In this document: positions 1 through 13,800 of the stretch, piece after piece
Layout of the letters: every line of letters starts with the position of its first letter
Position numbering within the stretch: the stretch's first letter is position 1
NCBI RefSeq assembly: GCF_000004825.1
Contig: NW_008805070.1
Coordinates: 558,001-622,000, forward strand
Source: Heterostelium album PN500
Taxonomy: Eukaryota > Evosea > Eumycetozoa > Acytosteliales > Acytosteliaceae
Length of the DNA: 64,000 nt
Reading direction: 5' to 3'
Position numbers and translations under genes: made by a program
The notes under the pieces: generated by a model
What the model saw: only the letters and a program-made list of their open reading frames with translations
Database searches by the model: none
Told to the model about the DNA's origin: nothing

Positions 1-460
1 ATGAACTTTGCCAATACAATGGTACATCATAAATGGTTACTTGTCTCTGTAAGAAAAATAATATTAATAAAAGTCTTTTTTGTATTTTGTTTTTTGTAAA
101 CTTACTTCTGGAGTATACTCCATTGATGTTGGATCCAATTTTCCTTTGGTACCAACTACATCTAAACCTCCAAGATCACCAATAGATCTTTTTCCAGCCT
201 CAATAACTAAAACAGTGTGACCTTTAGCAGATAATCTAAAGTAAAAGAAAAAAATCGCATTAATTAAATTAACTTTTTATAAAAATTAATATTATTATTT
301 TAACCTACCTATCTGCCACTATACTGGCACTGGAACCACTACCAACTATAATGAAATCATAGCAATTTTGTTTTGGTAGATTATATGTAATACTTGAAGT
401 GACTACTATTAGGATGGAAATAACTATAAGAATGGGTTGTAAAGCTTTAACACTAAACAT
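1..460 (-). CDS. GMC-type FAD oxidoreductase, N-terminal part (runs off window)
   Basis: Partial gene; the rest lies before base 1. Exons read 460..309, 235..106 and 46..1 on the minus strand, with GT-AG introns whose phases join cleanly (152 + 130 nt = 94 codons). The protein opens with a hydrophobic leader (about residues 6-25), so it is probably secreted or membrane-tethered. Next comes the dinucleotide-binding start YDFIIVGSGSSAS, then ADRLSAKGHTVLVIEAG, which is the beta-alpha-beta FAD motif with the acidic residue of the second strand typical of glucose-methanol-choline oxidoreductases. The following DVPLYWQSS resembles the segment after the FAD motif in cellobiose-dehydrogenase-like members. 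The catalytic C-terminal half is not visible, so the substrate cannot be named. The family call is firm; the subfamily is a guess. Confidence 0.82.
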
Positions 461-3400
461 TGTTGAATATCAATAAGCAAAAGAAGAAGTTCTTAAACTA
501 TTTCTTTTTTTGTATATTGAAATGTTAGGAAATATTATTAATAATAAATTAAACACAAGTTTAGTTGTTGTTTTTTGTTGTTGTTGTTTTTGCTATTGTT
601 GTTGTTGTTGGATTAAAAAAAATGAATCCAATGATCGTCTTTTATATGTGGTTGGAAACTGGCTTAAAAAGGTGACCTACTTAATTTAAATAAAATTGTC
701 AACATTTAATTTTATACAGAAATATTAATATTTAATTGATATGGTTGGTTAGTGTTATTTAATTAAAGATTTATTAATGGAGCACTACTCGGGTGTGTGG
801 TGTAGATGGTGTTTATTATACAGAAGGAAAGGTATTGGAATTGACAACTCGTTGTTGATGTTGTTTGAAATTGTGGAAAAAGGAGAATACGCTTAAATTA
901 ATAAATATCTATCTTTTGAATATCGCGATTTTGGATGAGGGATTCTTGACAATCGTCTTGAATGGCAACAACAAATCAATAAATTAATTTTAAAATTAAA
1001 AACAAAACAAAACAAAAGACAGAATTTAAGAATAGAATAAAAAATTTAAAATAATATATATATAACCATACATGTATTTGACTTTAAATATATCTATTTA
1101 CATTAAAATTGATATTTTATTTTATTTTTAAATTTTCTTCAAAAAACATCATCATCCATCACAACAAAAACTAGCAACAATCGTCCAACAACTCAAATTT
1201 TGTTTGTTAGATGTATTAGCATGTCTTTTGAGATTGACAGGCCAGAAACAAAACAAACAATTTGAAGTAACTTAGTTTTAAGGAAAAACAATTAAAAATT
1301 GAATATCTATTATCTCTTAGTTTGACCCTATCTCTTTGAAGCAATTAATGGTCTCACACACCAACCACACAATATTTAATAAATATGTGTAAAAAAAAAG
1401 ATATTGAAAAAAATAATAATTTCAGTCAGAATCAAAACTAATTTGCTCGTGGATGTATATTATTCTTTTTACATATATATACAAATATTTAAAAATCACA
1501 CGCACAGAGGAGTGGGATTAATTTTTTGAATGGTAGTGTTAATATGTCTGGAGGTGAGTTAGTGTGTGTTTTTGGGTGTTGGTCAGTGTGATAAAATAAT
1601 TATAATTCAATTTTATTTTTGATGAGCTGATTGTAGGTTGGAGGAGTGTGATTCGATTCTTTTTTTTTTTTTTGAAATTGATAGGAATTAAAAAGAGAGG
1701 ATATAATAGATGACTTTACGTCAGAAATTCTACATACAACCTTCTATTACTTATCAGTCAAGAAGAACACCCCAGTTTTATTTTCTTTTTTTTTGAAGAT
1801 AAATAATCAAATTATATATCATTATTATTTTGTGATATTTATAAGTTGTATTTTGTCGGGATGTTTTATTATTAATACTATTATTCTATTTATTTGGCTT
1901 GGATAAACGAACCAATTTGTGTTTGGTCAAACAAAACACGCGAAACAAATTGAAAATAGAAGTGAGTGGTTGGTTGGACGGATGGTTAAGCTGGTTCCAT
2001 TTTTGTTTTGGAATGATACTTGAGAATGTGAGAAGGTAATAAGGTTGTAGGTGCTGGCGAATTAATTGGTGTTGGTTGGCAAATTAAAACTTGTCATTTA
2101 TCTGTTGGACTTTATAATTATATATAAATTAACACATAATTGTGTGATGTTAATTTCAATCTTTAGAGTTAGAATCAATGAATAATCAAATTTCATTAGT
2201 CATCTACTGATGAGAATTTGAACGTAGTGTGATGCTTATTGTGATGATGACAACAAAAGGGGGCTACGATTAGTAATTTACAGATATCATAGTGAGAATG
2301 ATGATGATTATTATTATTATCGATTGATTGTGATTTCGAATTTTAAGTATAAAAAAAAAACTAACAAACAAACAAACATGACAATTGTGTGTGGGTGAGC
2401 GGATGAATCAGAACACGACGATATATAGAGCAATATTAATATTCTTACGTTTAATACTGTTACACAAATATAATTTTGGTTTGTTATTACCAAAAATAAG
2501 TAAGAGGGTGTATTTATTTGTTTGAGAAGGTATGGAAGAGCAATAATGTACTATTTGAAATTTAAGTGTGTGTTTGGACTGTCTTTCAACATCGATTGAT
2601 GTGTATTTATACCTTATTTTGTTCGCTAGCTTACCTACCAGGTGTGATTCTAACAATTGTTTGTAAAACAAAATTCGATAGAATTGGACTTGCTATGCAG
2701 AAGCACACATTATTCTCGTATGATGATCATGATCAGAATCATGATGCATCATTATCTTTCTATTGTTTTGGATGTATGGTATCACACAATTTTGTCATAT
2801 AATGCCAGTTGTTTTTCAAACACCCACACGTTGAACTGAATTCAGAGATTGAGATTATCTCGAGTTACGATCATCTTTTCTCTTTCTACTATTATTAATA
2901 ATCATTCTTATTTTATTTTTTATTTTTTTTTCGTTGTCGCTGTCGCTGTGTGATACTTGTTGAAAGAGGAAGTGTTTAGCGCTTTAGTTAAGTAGTGTTA
3001 TTGGTTGATAGGTAATCGAAAAACATATTAACTTGAAATGTAATAGATAATCAATCAATCCACTCTACTTTTTTTTTTTTTTTTTTTTTTGTTTAATTTT
3101 TAATCTTGGTGTGGTTGTTTGGTTTTCAATTAATCTCAAAGGATTTTTGGGCAAAGTTGTCTCAAAAAAAGCTAAATAAAATAAAGAGGTTTTACAATAT
3201 TTTTGCAAAAAAAAAACAAAACAAACAAAACAATAGAAATTGGTAGATTGCAAGATTCAAAAGATTGATTGTTTAAAAAAATTGAAGGCTTTTCTGTCAA
3301 CTAAGAAAATTTTAGACTAAAATTAACTTTTTATAGAAGGTAAAGATATACATCTCCCATAGGTATCTATCAAAATAATAAATGTTTGTAAGGTATTCTT

Positions 3401-4561
3401 TGATAGGTCCCGTCAAACGCAAATTAATGGTGATTGAGTTTCTGAAGAGAGCTTTTTAAAAGAACTAAACAAGCATTTTTAATTTGTTTTAACCTTTTTA
3501 ATTAATTTAATTTATTTTATTTCTTCTTAACAAAAATTTTTAGTAGTTTACCAAAAAACAACAAAATAACAATAGTAACATTTGTTGTTGAGGTTGGATT
3601 GGATTTGATTTATTAATAAAAAATAAAAGTAATAAAATATTAAACCAATTTTATTTTATTTTATTTTATTTTATAAAATCCAAGCAACAGTTGGAAAATT
3701 TAAATGGATTCAAAAACAAAAAGGTCTAAAAGTTTACAACTATTTTTTAATTTTAGAATCACTCCGAAATCCGATTCTTTCATTTTCACAGGCAACAACT
3801 TTGCTTATTTTTACCTCTTTGATCATATTTTCGATGAGCATTTTTCGATCAGGTTAGAATTTTTCTTGAAGAGATCAAACTTAACCTGCTCGAAAATTTG
3901 CTAAATGCGAACTGATTTTTTTGTTTTAATTGATTTTAATTTTTTTTTTTTTTTTTTGCAAAAATGCGATTTTTTTTAAGCAATTTTTACGAACCATCAA
4001 GCCAGCATTGTTTTTTCAAATCAATGCACAATTTAGTGTAGACATAAAACAATGATATTTATTTATTTTTATTTTTTTTTTACTGGTTTTGAATCTTTAA
4101 TTCTCTGTGGTTTGAGTGCCAAATGACATTCTTTTTTCTTGATTTCAAAGAGGTCAAATAAAAATCACATATTTGCTATCTATGTGACAACAGAAAAACT
4201 TCATTGACATTTTCTCTTTTCACTTTACATCATCTTACTGTTCCCTTTTCAATTTTTCAGTTTCGTAGCGTTGTTTACTATTTATATATTTATTATATAT
4301 GTTTTAATTAGATATATAACTAGTTTGCCACTTTCCTCCCACTCCCTGAATTAATTATAATATTTGTTTTATGTTTTTACAAAGTGTTTAAATCTAAAAC
4401 TTAAAACCAAACAATTGTTTACCACAATCACAACACATATCAGTACAATTAATTCATTAACAATCAACAGTCATTATAACCTTATAGATAAATAACAAAA
4501 AACAAAAAAAAAAACAACACTCAAACTTTGAAATTTTTTTCGAAAGCAAGAAAATCTGAAA
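461..4561. other. 4.1-kb intergenic region between divergent genes
   Basis: This separates the divergently transcribed oxidoreductase and Ca2+-ATPase genes. It is AT-rich with many T-runs (for example 3068-3090) and a TTTTA repeat near 3650-3673. Open frames around 2408-2839 and 3065-3253 are short, low in complexity and match no family I recognise. I see no tRNA or rRNA. An imperfect inverted repeat at 3838-3901 is listed separately. Confidence 0.7.
3838..3901. repeat. Imperfect inverted repeat, 15-bp core arms
   Basis: The left arm core at 3842-3856 (TTTTCGATCAGGTTA) pairs with 3882-3896 (TAACCTGCTCGAAAA) with a single mismatch. Pairing continues outward weakly to GCA/TGC at the ends. The loop is about 25 nt. 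It lies roughly 660 bp upstream of the Ca2+-ATPase start. It could be a hairpin RNA, a regulatory palindrome or a small mobile-element remnant; nothing seen decides between them. Confidence 0.5.
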
Positions 4562-7500
4562 ATGTCGATAGTTATTTCCTCGTACGAGGAACTTGATTTA
4601 CAAGAGACCTTTGGAATTGATTGTCATTCACTTCAGGATTTGGTATCGATTCCAAAGAACCCACAACGTCTAGAGGAATTAGGAGGTAACCATGGTTTAG
4701 CAGAAAAATTGAGAACTTCCCTTGAAGAAGGTCTATCAAAGCATGCCAACACTGCCAATTCACATAGAATAGAAAGGTAAACAAAATCAAACAGCAATAA
4801 TATATATACATAGATATTTATCTTGAAATTCAAATTTGTTAATATTCTTTCCATCTTTTTATTTTTTTATTATAATTTTTTACCAGATTTTCGAATAATG
4901 TTTTACCAGATCCACCTATTGATCCACTTTGGAAGATGATTGTGGAAGCTCTCAAGGATGAAACATTGATTATTCTTATTATTGCCGCGGTTGTTTCAAT
5001 TATTTTAGGTTCTATCGATTACACTTCAGAAGATCCTTCAACTGGTTGGATTGAAGGTGTCGCCATTTTGGTGGCTGTCGTCGTCGTCACTCTGGTAACT
5101 TCGATCAACAACTACAAGAATCAACAGCGTTTCTTAGAATTGAACAAAAAGTCTGCCGATAGAACTGTCAAGGTTGTTCGTGGAGGTGAACAATGTATCA
5201 TCTCTGTATTCGATGTGTTGGTTGGTGACATCCTCATGATTGACACTGGTGACATTGTATGTGCAGACGGTGTCTTTGTTGAGGGTCACTCCATCATCTG
5301 TGATGAGTCATCTATGACAGGAGAGTCTGATCCAATCAAAAAAGGTCACACCAAAGACAAGCTCGATCCATTCTTCATCTCTGGAACAACCGTGCAAGAG
5401 GGTTTCGGTAAGATGATGGTCACATCGGTCGGTGTCAATTCCATCAACGGAAAGATTATGATGTCGCTCCGTACTGAGGTAGAAGACACTCCACTCCAAG
5501 AGAAGCTCGGACAACTCGCCGATCGTATTGGAAAGTTTGGTTTGATTGCCGCCGGTTTGATGTTGCTCATCACCATCCCAAAGTATTTCATCGAGCTCAA
5601 AGTCAACGATATTAAAATCACAACCGACTGTATCTCTGATGTCACAAAGATCGTTGTCGATGCCATCACCATTGTTGTCGTCGCCGTGCCAGAAGGTCTT
5701 CCCCTGGCAGTCACTGTCGCACTGGCTTTCGGCATGCTCAAGATGTTCAAGGAAAACAACTTGGTGAGACACATGGCGTCTTGCGAGACAATGGGTAGCG
5801 CAACCACAATTTGCTCCGACAAGACCGGTACTCTCACAACCAACCAAATGACAGTGGTAAGCGGACACATCGCCAGCTACATCGAGCACGTCGACTACAA
5901 CGTCAAATATAACATCCCTCAACACATTCACAGTATCATAACCGATGGAATTTGCATCAACTCCAACGCCTACGAGGGAATTTCGCCAAAGGGACGTACT
6001 GAATTTATTGGATCCAAGACAGAGTGTGCATTGCTCAAGTTTGCTCAGGTGTTTGGTGCCGACTACCAAGCTGCCAGAGCCACCGCCAACATCAAGAAAC
6101 TCTACCCTTTCACCTCTGCCAAAAAGAAGATGGGTGTCCTCATCCAACAGGAAAATGGACACTATCGTCTCTACACAAAGGGTGCCTCTGAGATTATTCT
6201 CTCGCAATGCACCACCTACTTTGACAAGGAAGGACAAATCAAGCCAATGACTGAAGAGGTTAAGCAAATGTTTGAACAAACCATCTTCAAATTTGCATCG
6301 GATACTCTCAGAACTATCGGTCTTGCCTACGCCGACTACGATCCAGAACAATACAACTTGGATGGCGACGAACCAACCACTGGACTCTGTTTCATTGGTC
6401 TCGTTGGAATTCGTGATCCAATTCGTGCGGAAGTACCAAAAGCAGTTGCTCAATTCCAACAAGCCGGTGTTGTTGTTCGTATGGTAACTGGTGACAACAT
6501 TGTCACCGCCGAAAACATTGCCAAACGTTGTGGTATTCTCACCAAAGGTGGAATCTGTATGGAGGGAACTGAATTCAGAAGGATGCCAGACAAGGAAGTC
6601 GAGGCAATTCTCCCACGTCTCCAAGTGCTCGCTCGTTCATCGCCACTCGACAAGCGTAGACTTGTCCAACTCCTGAAGGATAGCGGTGAGGTTGTTGCGG
6701 TCACTGGTGACGGTACCAACGACGGTCCCGCTCTCAAGTTGGCACACGTCGGTTTCTCAATGGGTGTCACCGGAACTGAGGTCGCCATTGCTGCATCGGA
6801 CGTCGTGCTTCTCGACGACAATTTCGCATCGATTGTACGTGCCCTGCTCTGGGGTAGGAAACATCAACGACGCCATCTGCAAGTTCCTTCAATTCCAGTT
6901 GACCATCAACATTGTCGCCGTTATCGTCGCTTTTGTTGGAAACATCTACGGTAGCGGAAAGTCGCCACTCACCGGTATCCAGCTTCTCTGGATCAATTTG
7001 ATTATGGACACTCTGGCTGCACTTGCACTGGCAACCGATCCACCCAGCGACAGTCTTCTCAACCGTCCACCACACGGTAAGGACGCTCCACTTATTTCGC
7101 GTACCATGTGGAGAGACATTCTCGGACAAGCCGCCTTCCAACTGGCAATCCAATTCCTCTTGCTCTACCTCGGTTGCGACTTTTACAACATGATACTCGA
7201 TGGTGGCATCAAGAAGGATTCCGTCAGACATTACACTATCATTTTCAACACTTTCGTATTCCTTCAAGTATTCAATGAAATCAATGCAAGAGTTTTGGGT
7301 AATGGTAAGTTATTATAAGTTAAATATGTTTCCAACTATTTTATATATATTTTATTTCTAACATATTTTCCATTTTCCAATTTTCCAATATTAATATTTA
7401 GATTTGAATCCATTTAAACGTATTTTCACAAATCCAATCTATGTTATTATCTGGTTCGCTACAATTGGTATTCAAATTTTGTTTGTAACATTCGGTGGAA

Positions 7501-7697
7501 CTGCAACTTCGACCACTCCATTGACTCTTGGAGAATGGGGATTATGTGTAGCCACTGGTTTCATTTCATTGCCTTTGGGATTCCTTTTACGTCTCATCCC
7601 AATCAAGAATGCTCGTGTCGAAAGAAAGAGAGTCGAAGACATTGAAGAAGCACAAGAAAACACACCAATCTTTAAAAAGACAGAGAGATACGTATAA
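4562..7697 (+). CDS. P2B-type (plasma-membrane-like) Ca2+-transporting ATPase, PAT-like
   Basis: Pumps Ca2+ out of the cytosol with ATP, at the plasma membrane or contractile vacuole. Exons are 4562..4776, 4887..7304 and 7402..7697. Visible motifs: [13 protein letters not shown] before the first membrane pair; the dephosphorylation loop TGES (near 5320); [10 protein letters not shown] in membrane segment 4; the phosphorylation site [13 protein letters not shown] (near 5815); and the hinge [12 protein letters not shown]. Length is about 975 residues with only a short tail after the last membrane segment, so I see no long calmodulin-binding C-terminus; D. discoideum PAT1 likewise lacks the animal-type tail. 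The reading frame breaks once: at 6859-6861 the sequence after LLWGR needs one A fewer to continue as [15 protein letters not shown], exactly where the family sequence resumes. With that base discounted the exon phases sum to a multiple of three. Codon use is relatively GC-rich, as expected of a well-expressed gene. Confidence 0.95.
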
Positions 7698-8263
7698 TCA
7701 AGTCAATCAAAACTGAATCAATATAATCCAGTAAAATCATCTTTATTTTTTTCCTTATAAAACAAATCGATTAATTAATTTTCATTCACACAACAACCAA
7801 ACCAAATAAATCAAAACCAAGATCTTTATAAATCAAAAGAAAAGAAATCAACACATAAATCAATCATATTATATACCAACAGCAATCATAATAATATATA
7901 TATAGCATATAATATTAAAATCTACAATAAATAAAATTATATAAAAAATAAATTATTTTAAAAAAATATATATATTTGCAACTGTTTGGTTTTTGATGAT
8001 GAATTATTTGTTTGATTTGATGATTCCCAATTAATTAATTCACCTAATTTGAGTGAAGTCAATCATGATAAATCACAGTACGATTTTACATTTTGGTTGA
8101 AAAAACAAAAAAACACCAAAAAGAGAATAACACAACAGGTTTAAACCTTTGATCAAAATTGTGATGGTATCTTTAAACAAAAAAAAATAAACAAACATTG
8201 ATTATCTTTTGATCATCTATATTTATCATCAACATTAAGATCTAAAACCAAAACAAAACATTA

Positions 8264-8294
<31 letters not shown>

Positions 8295-8818
8295 CATTGC
8301 AAAAATAACATTAAGAAAACAATATAATATCGAATATTTAATAAAATTCAGTATAATAATAACTTGATAAATTAACAAGTATAATAATAATAATAAACAA
8401 ACACATCAACACAACTTTCATTCAATTTTTAAGATTTTAAAATTTTCATAAACTAATTTGTGTTTAGAGTTGACACTCTCAAATCCCCACAACCCAACCC
8501 TTTACTTTTTACTCATTTATTTTTATATTTTAAATTTTATTTATTTATTTATTTATTTCATACCATTTCCGATACTTATTATTATATTATTATTATTATT
8601 AGTTGTTGTTTGTTTGTTTGTCATATTATATATTATAGTAGTTGTTAGCATTTTGTTTTGTTTATTTTTAATAATAATATATTATATTTATTTCTGAAAT
8701 TTTATCGACAAAAAGTCTTGTAATACAATTCAATTCAACTCAATACAATACAATTCAATTCAATTCAAAATACGATTTATATATAGGTTACTTTTCTATA
8801 ATTATACAATATAAAAAA
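7698..8818 (+). other. Intergenic region, Ca2+-ATPase 3' flank and ARL promoter
   Basis: AT-rich and non-coding. It contains a short AAAAC pentanucleotide repeat near 8268-8295 and several AATAAA-like signals after the ATPase stop. Short frames near 8458-8697 encode only Phe/Ile/Leu-rich low-complexity peptides and are not believable genes. Confidence 0.65.
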
Positions 8819-9609
8819 ATGGGAAAAGCATTCTCAAGACTATTTAAAAAGAGTAAAGACATAAGAGTTTTGATGCTCGGTTTAGATGCAGCCGGTAAAA
8901 CATCGTTACTCTATAGAATAAAACTAAAGGAGACTGTGCCGAGCATTCCAACCGTTGGTTTCTCTGTAGAGACAATCCATTTTCAAAATTTAACTTTTAC
9001 AATATGGGTATGATGTGATGATATTGATGATGATGAACGATAAACAATATTGTTAACTTACCATTCATCAATGTTATAGGATGTTGGAGGACAAGATAAG
9101 ATTCGTAATCTATGGAGACACTACTACGTAGGAACACAGGTTTTAGTTTATGTAATCGATAGTAGCGATAGAGAACGTCTAGAGGAATCTAAACAACAAT
9201 TATATAGAGTTTTAAATGATCCTGAAATGAGAGGTATATATATATATTTCAAAATTGATAATCAACAATAACATTAGTATACTAACTAATTGTCAATTAT
9301 CTTTATTCATAATGAATAGAACCAATATTATTAGTATACGCAAATAAATGTGATCTACCTGGAGCGATGTCAGTGGAAGAGATTGCAAATCATCTAGGTC
9401 TACAACAACTTGTAAATAGAAAATGGAATATCAGTCAGTCGTGTGCAATCACTGGACAGGGTGTCAATGAAGGTTTGTCTTGGCTGGCGAATCAACTGAC
9501 CGCTGCAAAGAAATCGATGAAAAACACTTCCAACAACAACAATACAAAGAAATCAACAACTACAACAACAGCAACTCAACAACCAGTAGCAGAACCAGTT
9601 CGAACTTAA
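8819..9609 (+). CDS. ARF/ARL-family small GTPase with Asn/Thr-rich tail
   Basis: Small GTPase of the ARF-like branch, expected to act on membranes in vesicle traffic. Exons are 8819..9007, 9080..9233 and 9320..9609; 210 residues. The start is the ATG giving MGKAFS, whose Gly2 suits N-myristoylation, a hallmark of the family. Motifs: P-loop [10 protein letters not shown], switch 1 PTVGFSVE, switch 2 [10 protein letters not shown] followed by LWRHYY, and the base-specificity motif ANKCDLP. Two points are unusual: NKCD replaces the NKQD of true ARFs, and about 30 residues of Asn, Thr and Lys (from MKNTSNNNN) follow the GTPase fold, where family members normally end. The intron after TIW falls between switch 1 and switch 2. 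A specific ARL number cannot be assigned by eye. Confidence 0.93.
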
Positions 9610-10226
9610 AAAAAACAATCTTAAATAATAATAATAATAACAAACAAAACAAAACAAAATGTTATAGTTTCGAAAACATAATCATAATAACTACCCACTA
9701 CTTTTTTTTTTTTCCTCATTTGTAATTGTAATAATAATTGATATTATTTGTATTATAATTAATTTAAAGAATCAAAAATAATCCAAGAATCTTTGCTTTT
9801 TTTACTTAATATATAATAGCTTACAACAATTATGTGTATCTATATTTTTTTGTGTCTATTTTTGTTTTTGATGTTGCGAGCACCTAGATTATTGTGGAGG
9901 TGAACACAAAAAAAAAAAACCTCTCGTTCTGAACTGAACCAATTTTTATTTTTTTCAAATTATAGGCGTGGTATGGTACCTATTATGACCCATTCGATAG
10001 TATCACATATCGATCACGAATAAATTGATTTGTCGTGTGACCCTATCAAAGTTTGATTTTCTCAAACAAGAGTTTGATCGAGATTTTTTTAATGATAGTT
10101 TCTATCGATATATACTATGAGAGTTGAAATTGTTTTTTCTTTTATTCTTTTAAAACTTTTGTTTTGTATATATATAATAAATAATCATTTCACATAGATA
10201 TATGATTATCAGTCAGTTAAATAATA
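9610..10226 (+). other. Intergenic region upstream of the giant TIG gene
   Basis: AT-rich. It holds the 3' flank of the GTPase gene and presumably the promoter of the next gene. No open frame or RNA gene is supported. Confidence 0.6.
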
Positions 10227-10795
10227 ATGGTTATAAAAAACAAGTTATTATTTAATTTACAAATATACTTGTTTATAGCATTAGTTTTTATATCTTATTC
10301 ATGTAAGATTTATATTAAGAAAGAAGCTGTGTATTGTGATCCGTCATTTATTTAGTTGGGTCGGTGGTCATGTTTTTTTTTATTAGTTGATTTATTTTTT
10401 AGTTTAAAAAAAACTGCCCCCACACTATTTATTTGATTGATTTTAACAGTTTGATTAGTGATTCATTGTTATTAATTTTATTTATTATTATTTCGATAAT
10501 CAATTTTAATAGATGTATTAGGTGCTACTGTAATCAGTAAATTAAGTGTTACTTCGGTTACGATTAATCAGAATGTGGACATCACTATCACAGGAACAGG
10601 TATAGTGTGCACTGGTGCCTCTATCGTTATCAGGGGTACGGAGCTCGCCGGCATTTTCACGGTGTATGCTACACCATGTTCTGCCACCTCCATGAAAATC
10701 AACTTTGCACCCAAGGTTGTTGCACTCGGTGCTAAAACACTTGCCATTAAAGTTGGTACTGTTTCATCCAACACCTTGGCCATTACATTCATAGG

Positions 10796-10833
<38 letters not shown>

Positions 10834-13800
10834 TTATTTTTAGTTCAAAGAAATATTAAGCTAACCTAACTAACACTCACTCATAAATAAACAAACTATA
10901 CCAGCACCTACACCAATACTTACTTCTTTAATTCCAAATTATGTTTATACTGTTTCGGCTGGTACTATAACTATCAATGGATCTGGATTTATGTCTGGTC
11001 TATCGACTGCCACCTATGGAGGAGTTGCATGTGGTCTTGGAACGATCACTGCAACTGCCATCGTTTGTAATACCGTATCGGATACCAGTAAATCTGGACA
11101 GGTTCCAGTTGTTGTTATAAACTCTGGAATTTCTTCCGGTTCACTTTCAATGTCATTGATTCGTAAGTATTTGTTATATCGGAGCTCCGATGTGTTAGTT
11201 ATTTAATTGTAAATGATATCAGAGTAGTAACTAACAATTTAAAATTACAAATTTCAATTTTCCAGCACCAACACCAACAGTTACGAAAATTACACCTGCT
11301 TCATATATTATTGGTTCTCCAATGACTATCACTGTGACAGGTACCAATTTCGTACCTATCCCAACTCATTTCTACATTGGTTCACCACCTCCCAACACCA
11401 TCTATCAGATTCCAGAGTTGGTATCGTACACTGCGACTCAGGCCATTATTAAACCATATCCATTCACTGTTCCCGGTACCTATAGAATACAGGCTATCAA
11501 TGGAGCTACATCCGGTTCACCTATTGACATGCAATATGTCTTGGAGGTACCTGTCATCAGTAGCATTACACCAAGCAGCTTTGATTATACTCAAACCAAG
11601 ATAACCGTTGCTGGTAGTAAATTCAATGCCGATAGTACATCGATTACAGTTGGAACCTACAATTGTCCGATCATATCGAGAACCACAACCTCTATTGTTG
11701 CAGATATTACCCAACTGCCGCTGGCTGGTGTCCTCCCAGTCAAAGCTCAATATCTCACTGCAGTGTCCAACGTTGTCAATATAAATGTTATCATCCCAAC
11801 ACCTGTAATCACCACAATGGTGCCAGACTATAATAATCTGGAGAACGCACAAAGAAGTACGATCACTGGTACAGGATTTATTAATGGAGTTACCAAGCTC
11901 AAACAGGGAGCCGAATTTATCTATTGGATCTACCAAGTCACCTCTACAATGATTGAATACGCTAATATTGGTATGACAACTTCTGGTAGCTATCCAATCG
12001 TTGCCTACAACAGAAATATTGCATCGAATGCACGGAACTTTGTAGTCGATCTCTACTATCCAACCATCACATCGATCGTTCCCAACAAAGTTCTGAATAA
12101 CCAGACGACATTGGAGTTGACAGTCTTCGGTACAAAGTTTGTTCAATCATCTGGCTTTGCTGTATATGTCAATTCTTCAGTTGCTTTATACAACACCATG
12201 ACTTCGACCAATGTCAAATTCAACTTTAACCCATCCGGAAGGTTGGGAGTCTACATGGTTACCATTAGAAATTCTCAAATGCTTCAAGGCAATGGATATT
12301 TCGAAGTGATTGCACCCACTCCAGTCATTACATCTATCTCACCAAGCTATGTTTATTCGCATCAATCACAACCAATTACCATTCAGGGATATAGTTTTTC
12401 CAATGGTGTTACTCTAACGATCGACGGTGTGTCAGTGCCAACAACATTTGTAAACTCCAATATGTTGACCAGTACATCCGCTGTCTTTCCAAATTTTGGA
12501 GGAACCAAAACGGTCAAAGTACTTGCAAGTGGAAATCTCTTTTCAACGTATCCATTGACCTATCGTCTTCCTTCTCAACTGGTATCGGTCACACCGAAAA
12601 CTGTCATCAACATGAACTCAACATTGATCACTATTAAAGGTATCAGAATCTATCCAGAAATGTCACTCTTTTTCTATGCTACTATGGGTAGCTTTGACAT
12701 GCCAAAAACCATTGTAGATTCGACTACTGTACTCTTCTATACCCCTGAAATCGCAGAGGTTGGACTTAAGTCATTTATGTTGGTGGATGGAACCAATAAT
12801 ATTGTATCCGATACCATAACATTCGAATCTCCACCAATATCCATTCAATCTGTCACACCGAATCATATCATAGTTGGAGCTAGTAGTGCATCACCAAGCA
12901 TCATCACCATTACAGGTAGTGGATTCGACGGTAGAATAACAACATTTGAATACAATCTCAATCAATATGGAAACGTTATGTTTATGAATAAGACTACCAT
13001 CTTCTTCAATCCAACAATGATGCCTGTGGGAACAGTTCAAATCCAATTAAGAAATATCGATATTGTCTCTGAGATTTTCAGTATTACAGGTTTGGACATT
13101 CCAGTTATCACCTCGGTGGAGCCAGCCATTGCCTATGTCTATGACACTAGGGATGGATCGAATATCATCGATATCAGTGGATCTGGATTCACAATGGGAT
13201 GGACTAAAGTAATGGTCGGTCCCTATCAATGCCAAGCCGATTTCTTCCCATATGCCAAAATATTTTGTACGATGCCGGTGGTGACTGCTCCAGGATTACT
13301 ACCAGTCATAGTTTACAATGCAGAGGCAGCATCAAACATTGCCTATATTAATTATATCTATGCGGCCAACATCACCAGCATTACACCAGCGTTTTTATAT
13401 AGCAACAGTTTCACTTCCAACTCGCCGATTACCCTTACTTTGGCAGGTGGTGACTTTGCTCCAACCTCTGAAATCGTCATATCTAATCAACCACTTAATA
13501 TCAATCAGACATGCACCATCATTAGTATTCAAACCAATGAAATTAAATGTTCAATTCCACTGACCAATGTAATTGCTGACTACAGTATCACTGTCTATGT
13601 AAATGGACTACCTTCAAACCTAGTGATATTCAGTGTTATCGATCAACCATTGTCGTGTCTCTCACCATCTGGTGCTGCAGTTTCATGGTGGTTCGCCAGA
13701 AAGCTTCCTCAATCCAGCTCATACCTTTACTTTGACAGTCAATCTAGTGTCGTCCAATATTTTGATTCCATCAATTCCAACAGTAGTTCCCTCGCTTTGA

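Noticed and set aside
2408-2839. Overlapping short open frames on both strands
   Set aside because: Low complexity, no family resemblance, no splice partners and no coding-like composition.
3364-3416. CTATCAAA and TTTGATAG inverted words
   Set aside because: Only eight bases per arm in AT-rich DNA, expected by chance.
5308-6624. Long minus-strand open frame of 438 codons
   Set aside because: It lies opposite the Ca2+-ATPase, whose protein matches its family throughout; the antisense peptide has no recognisable domain and arises from codon bias.
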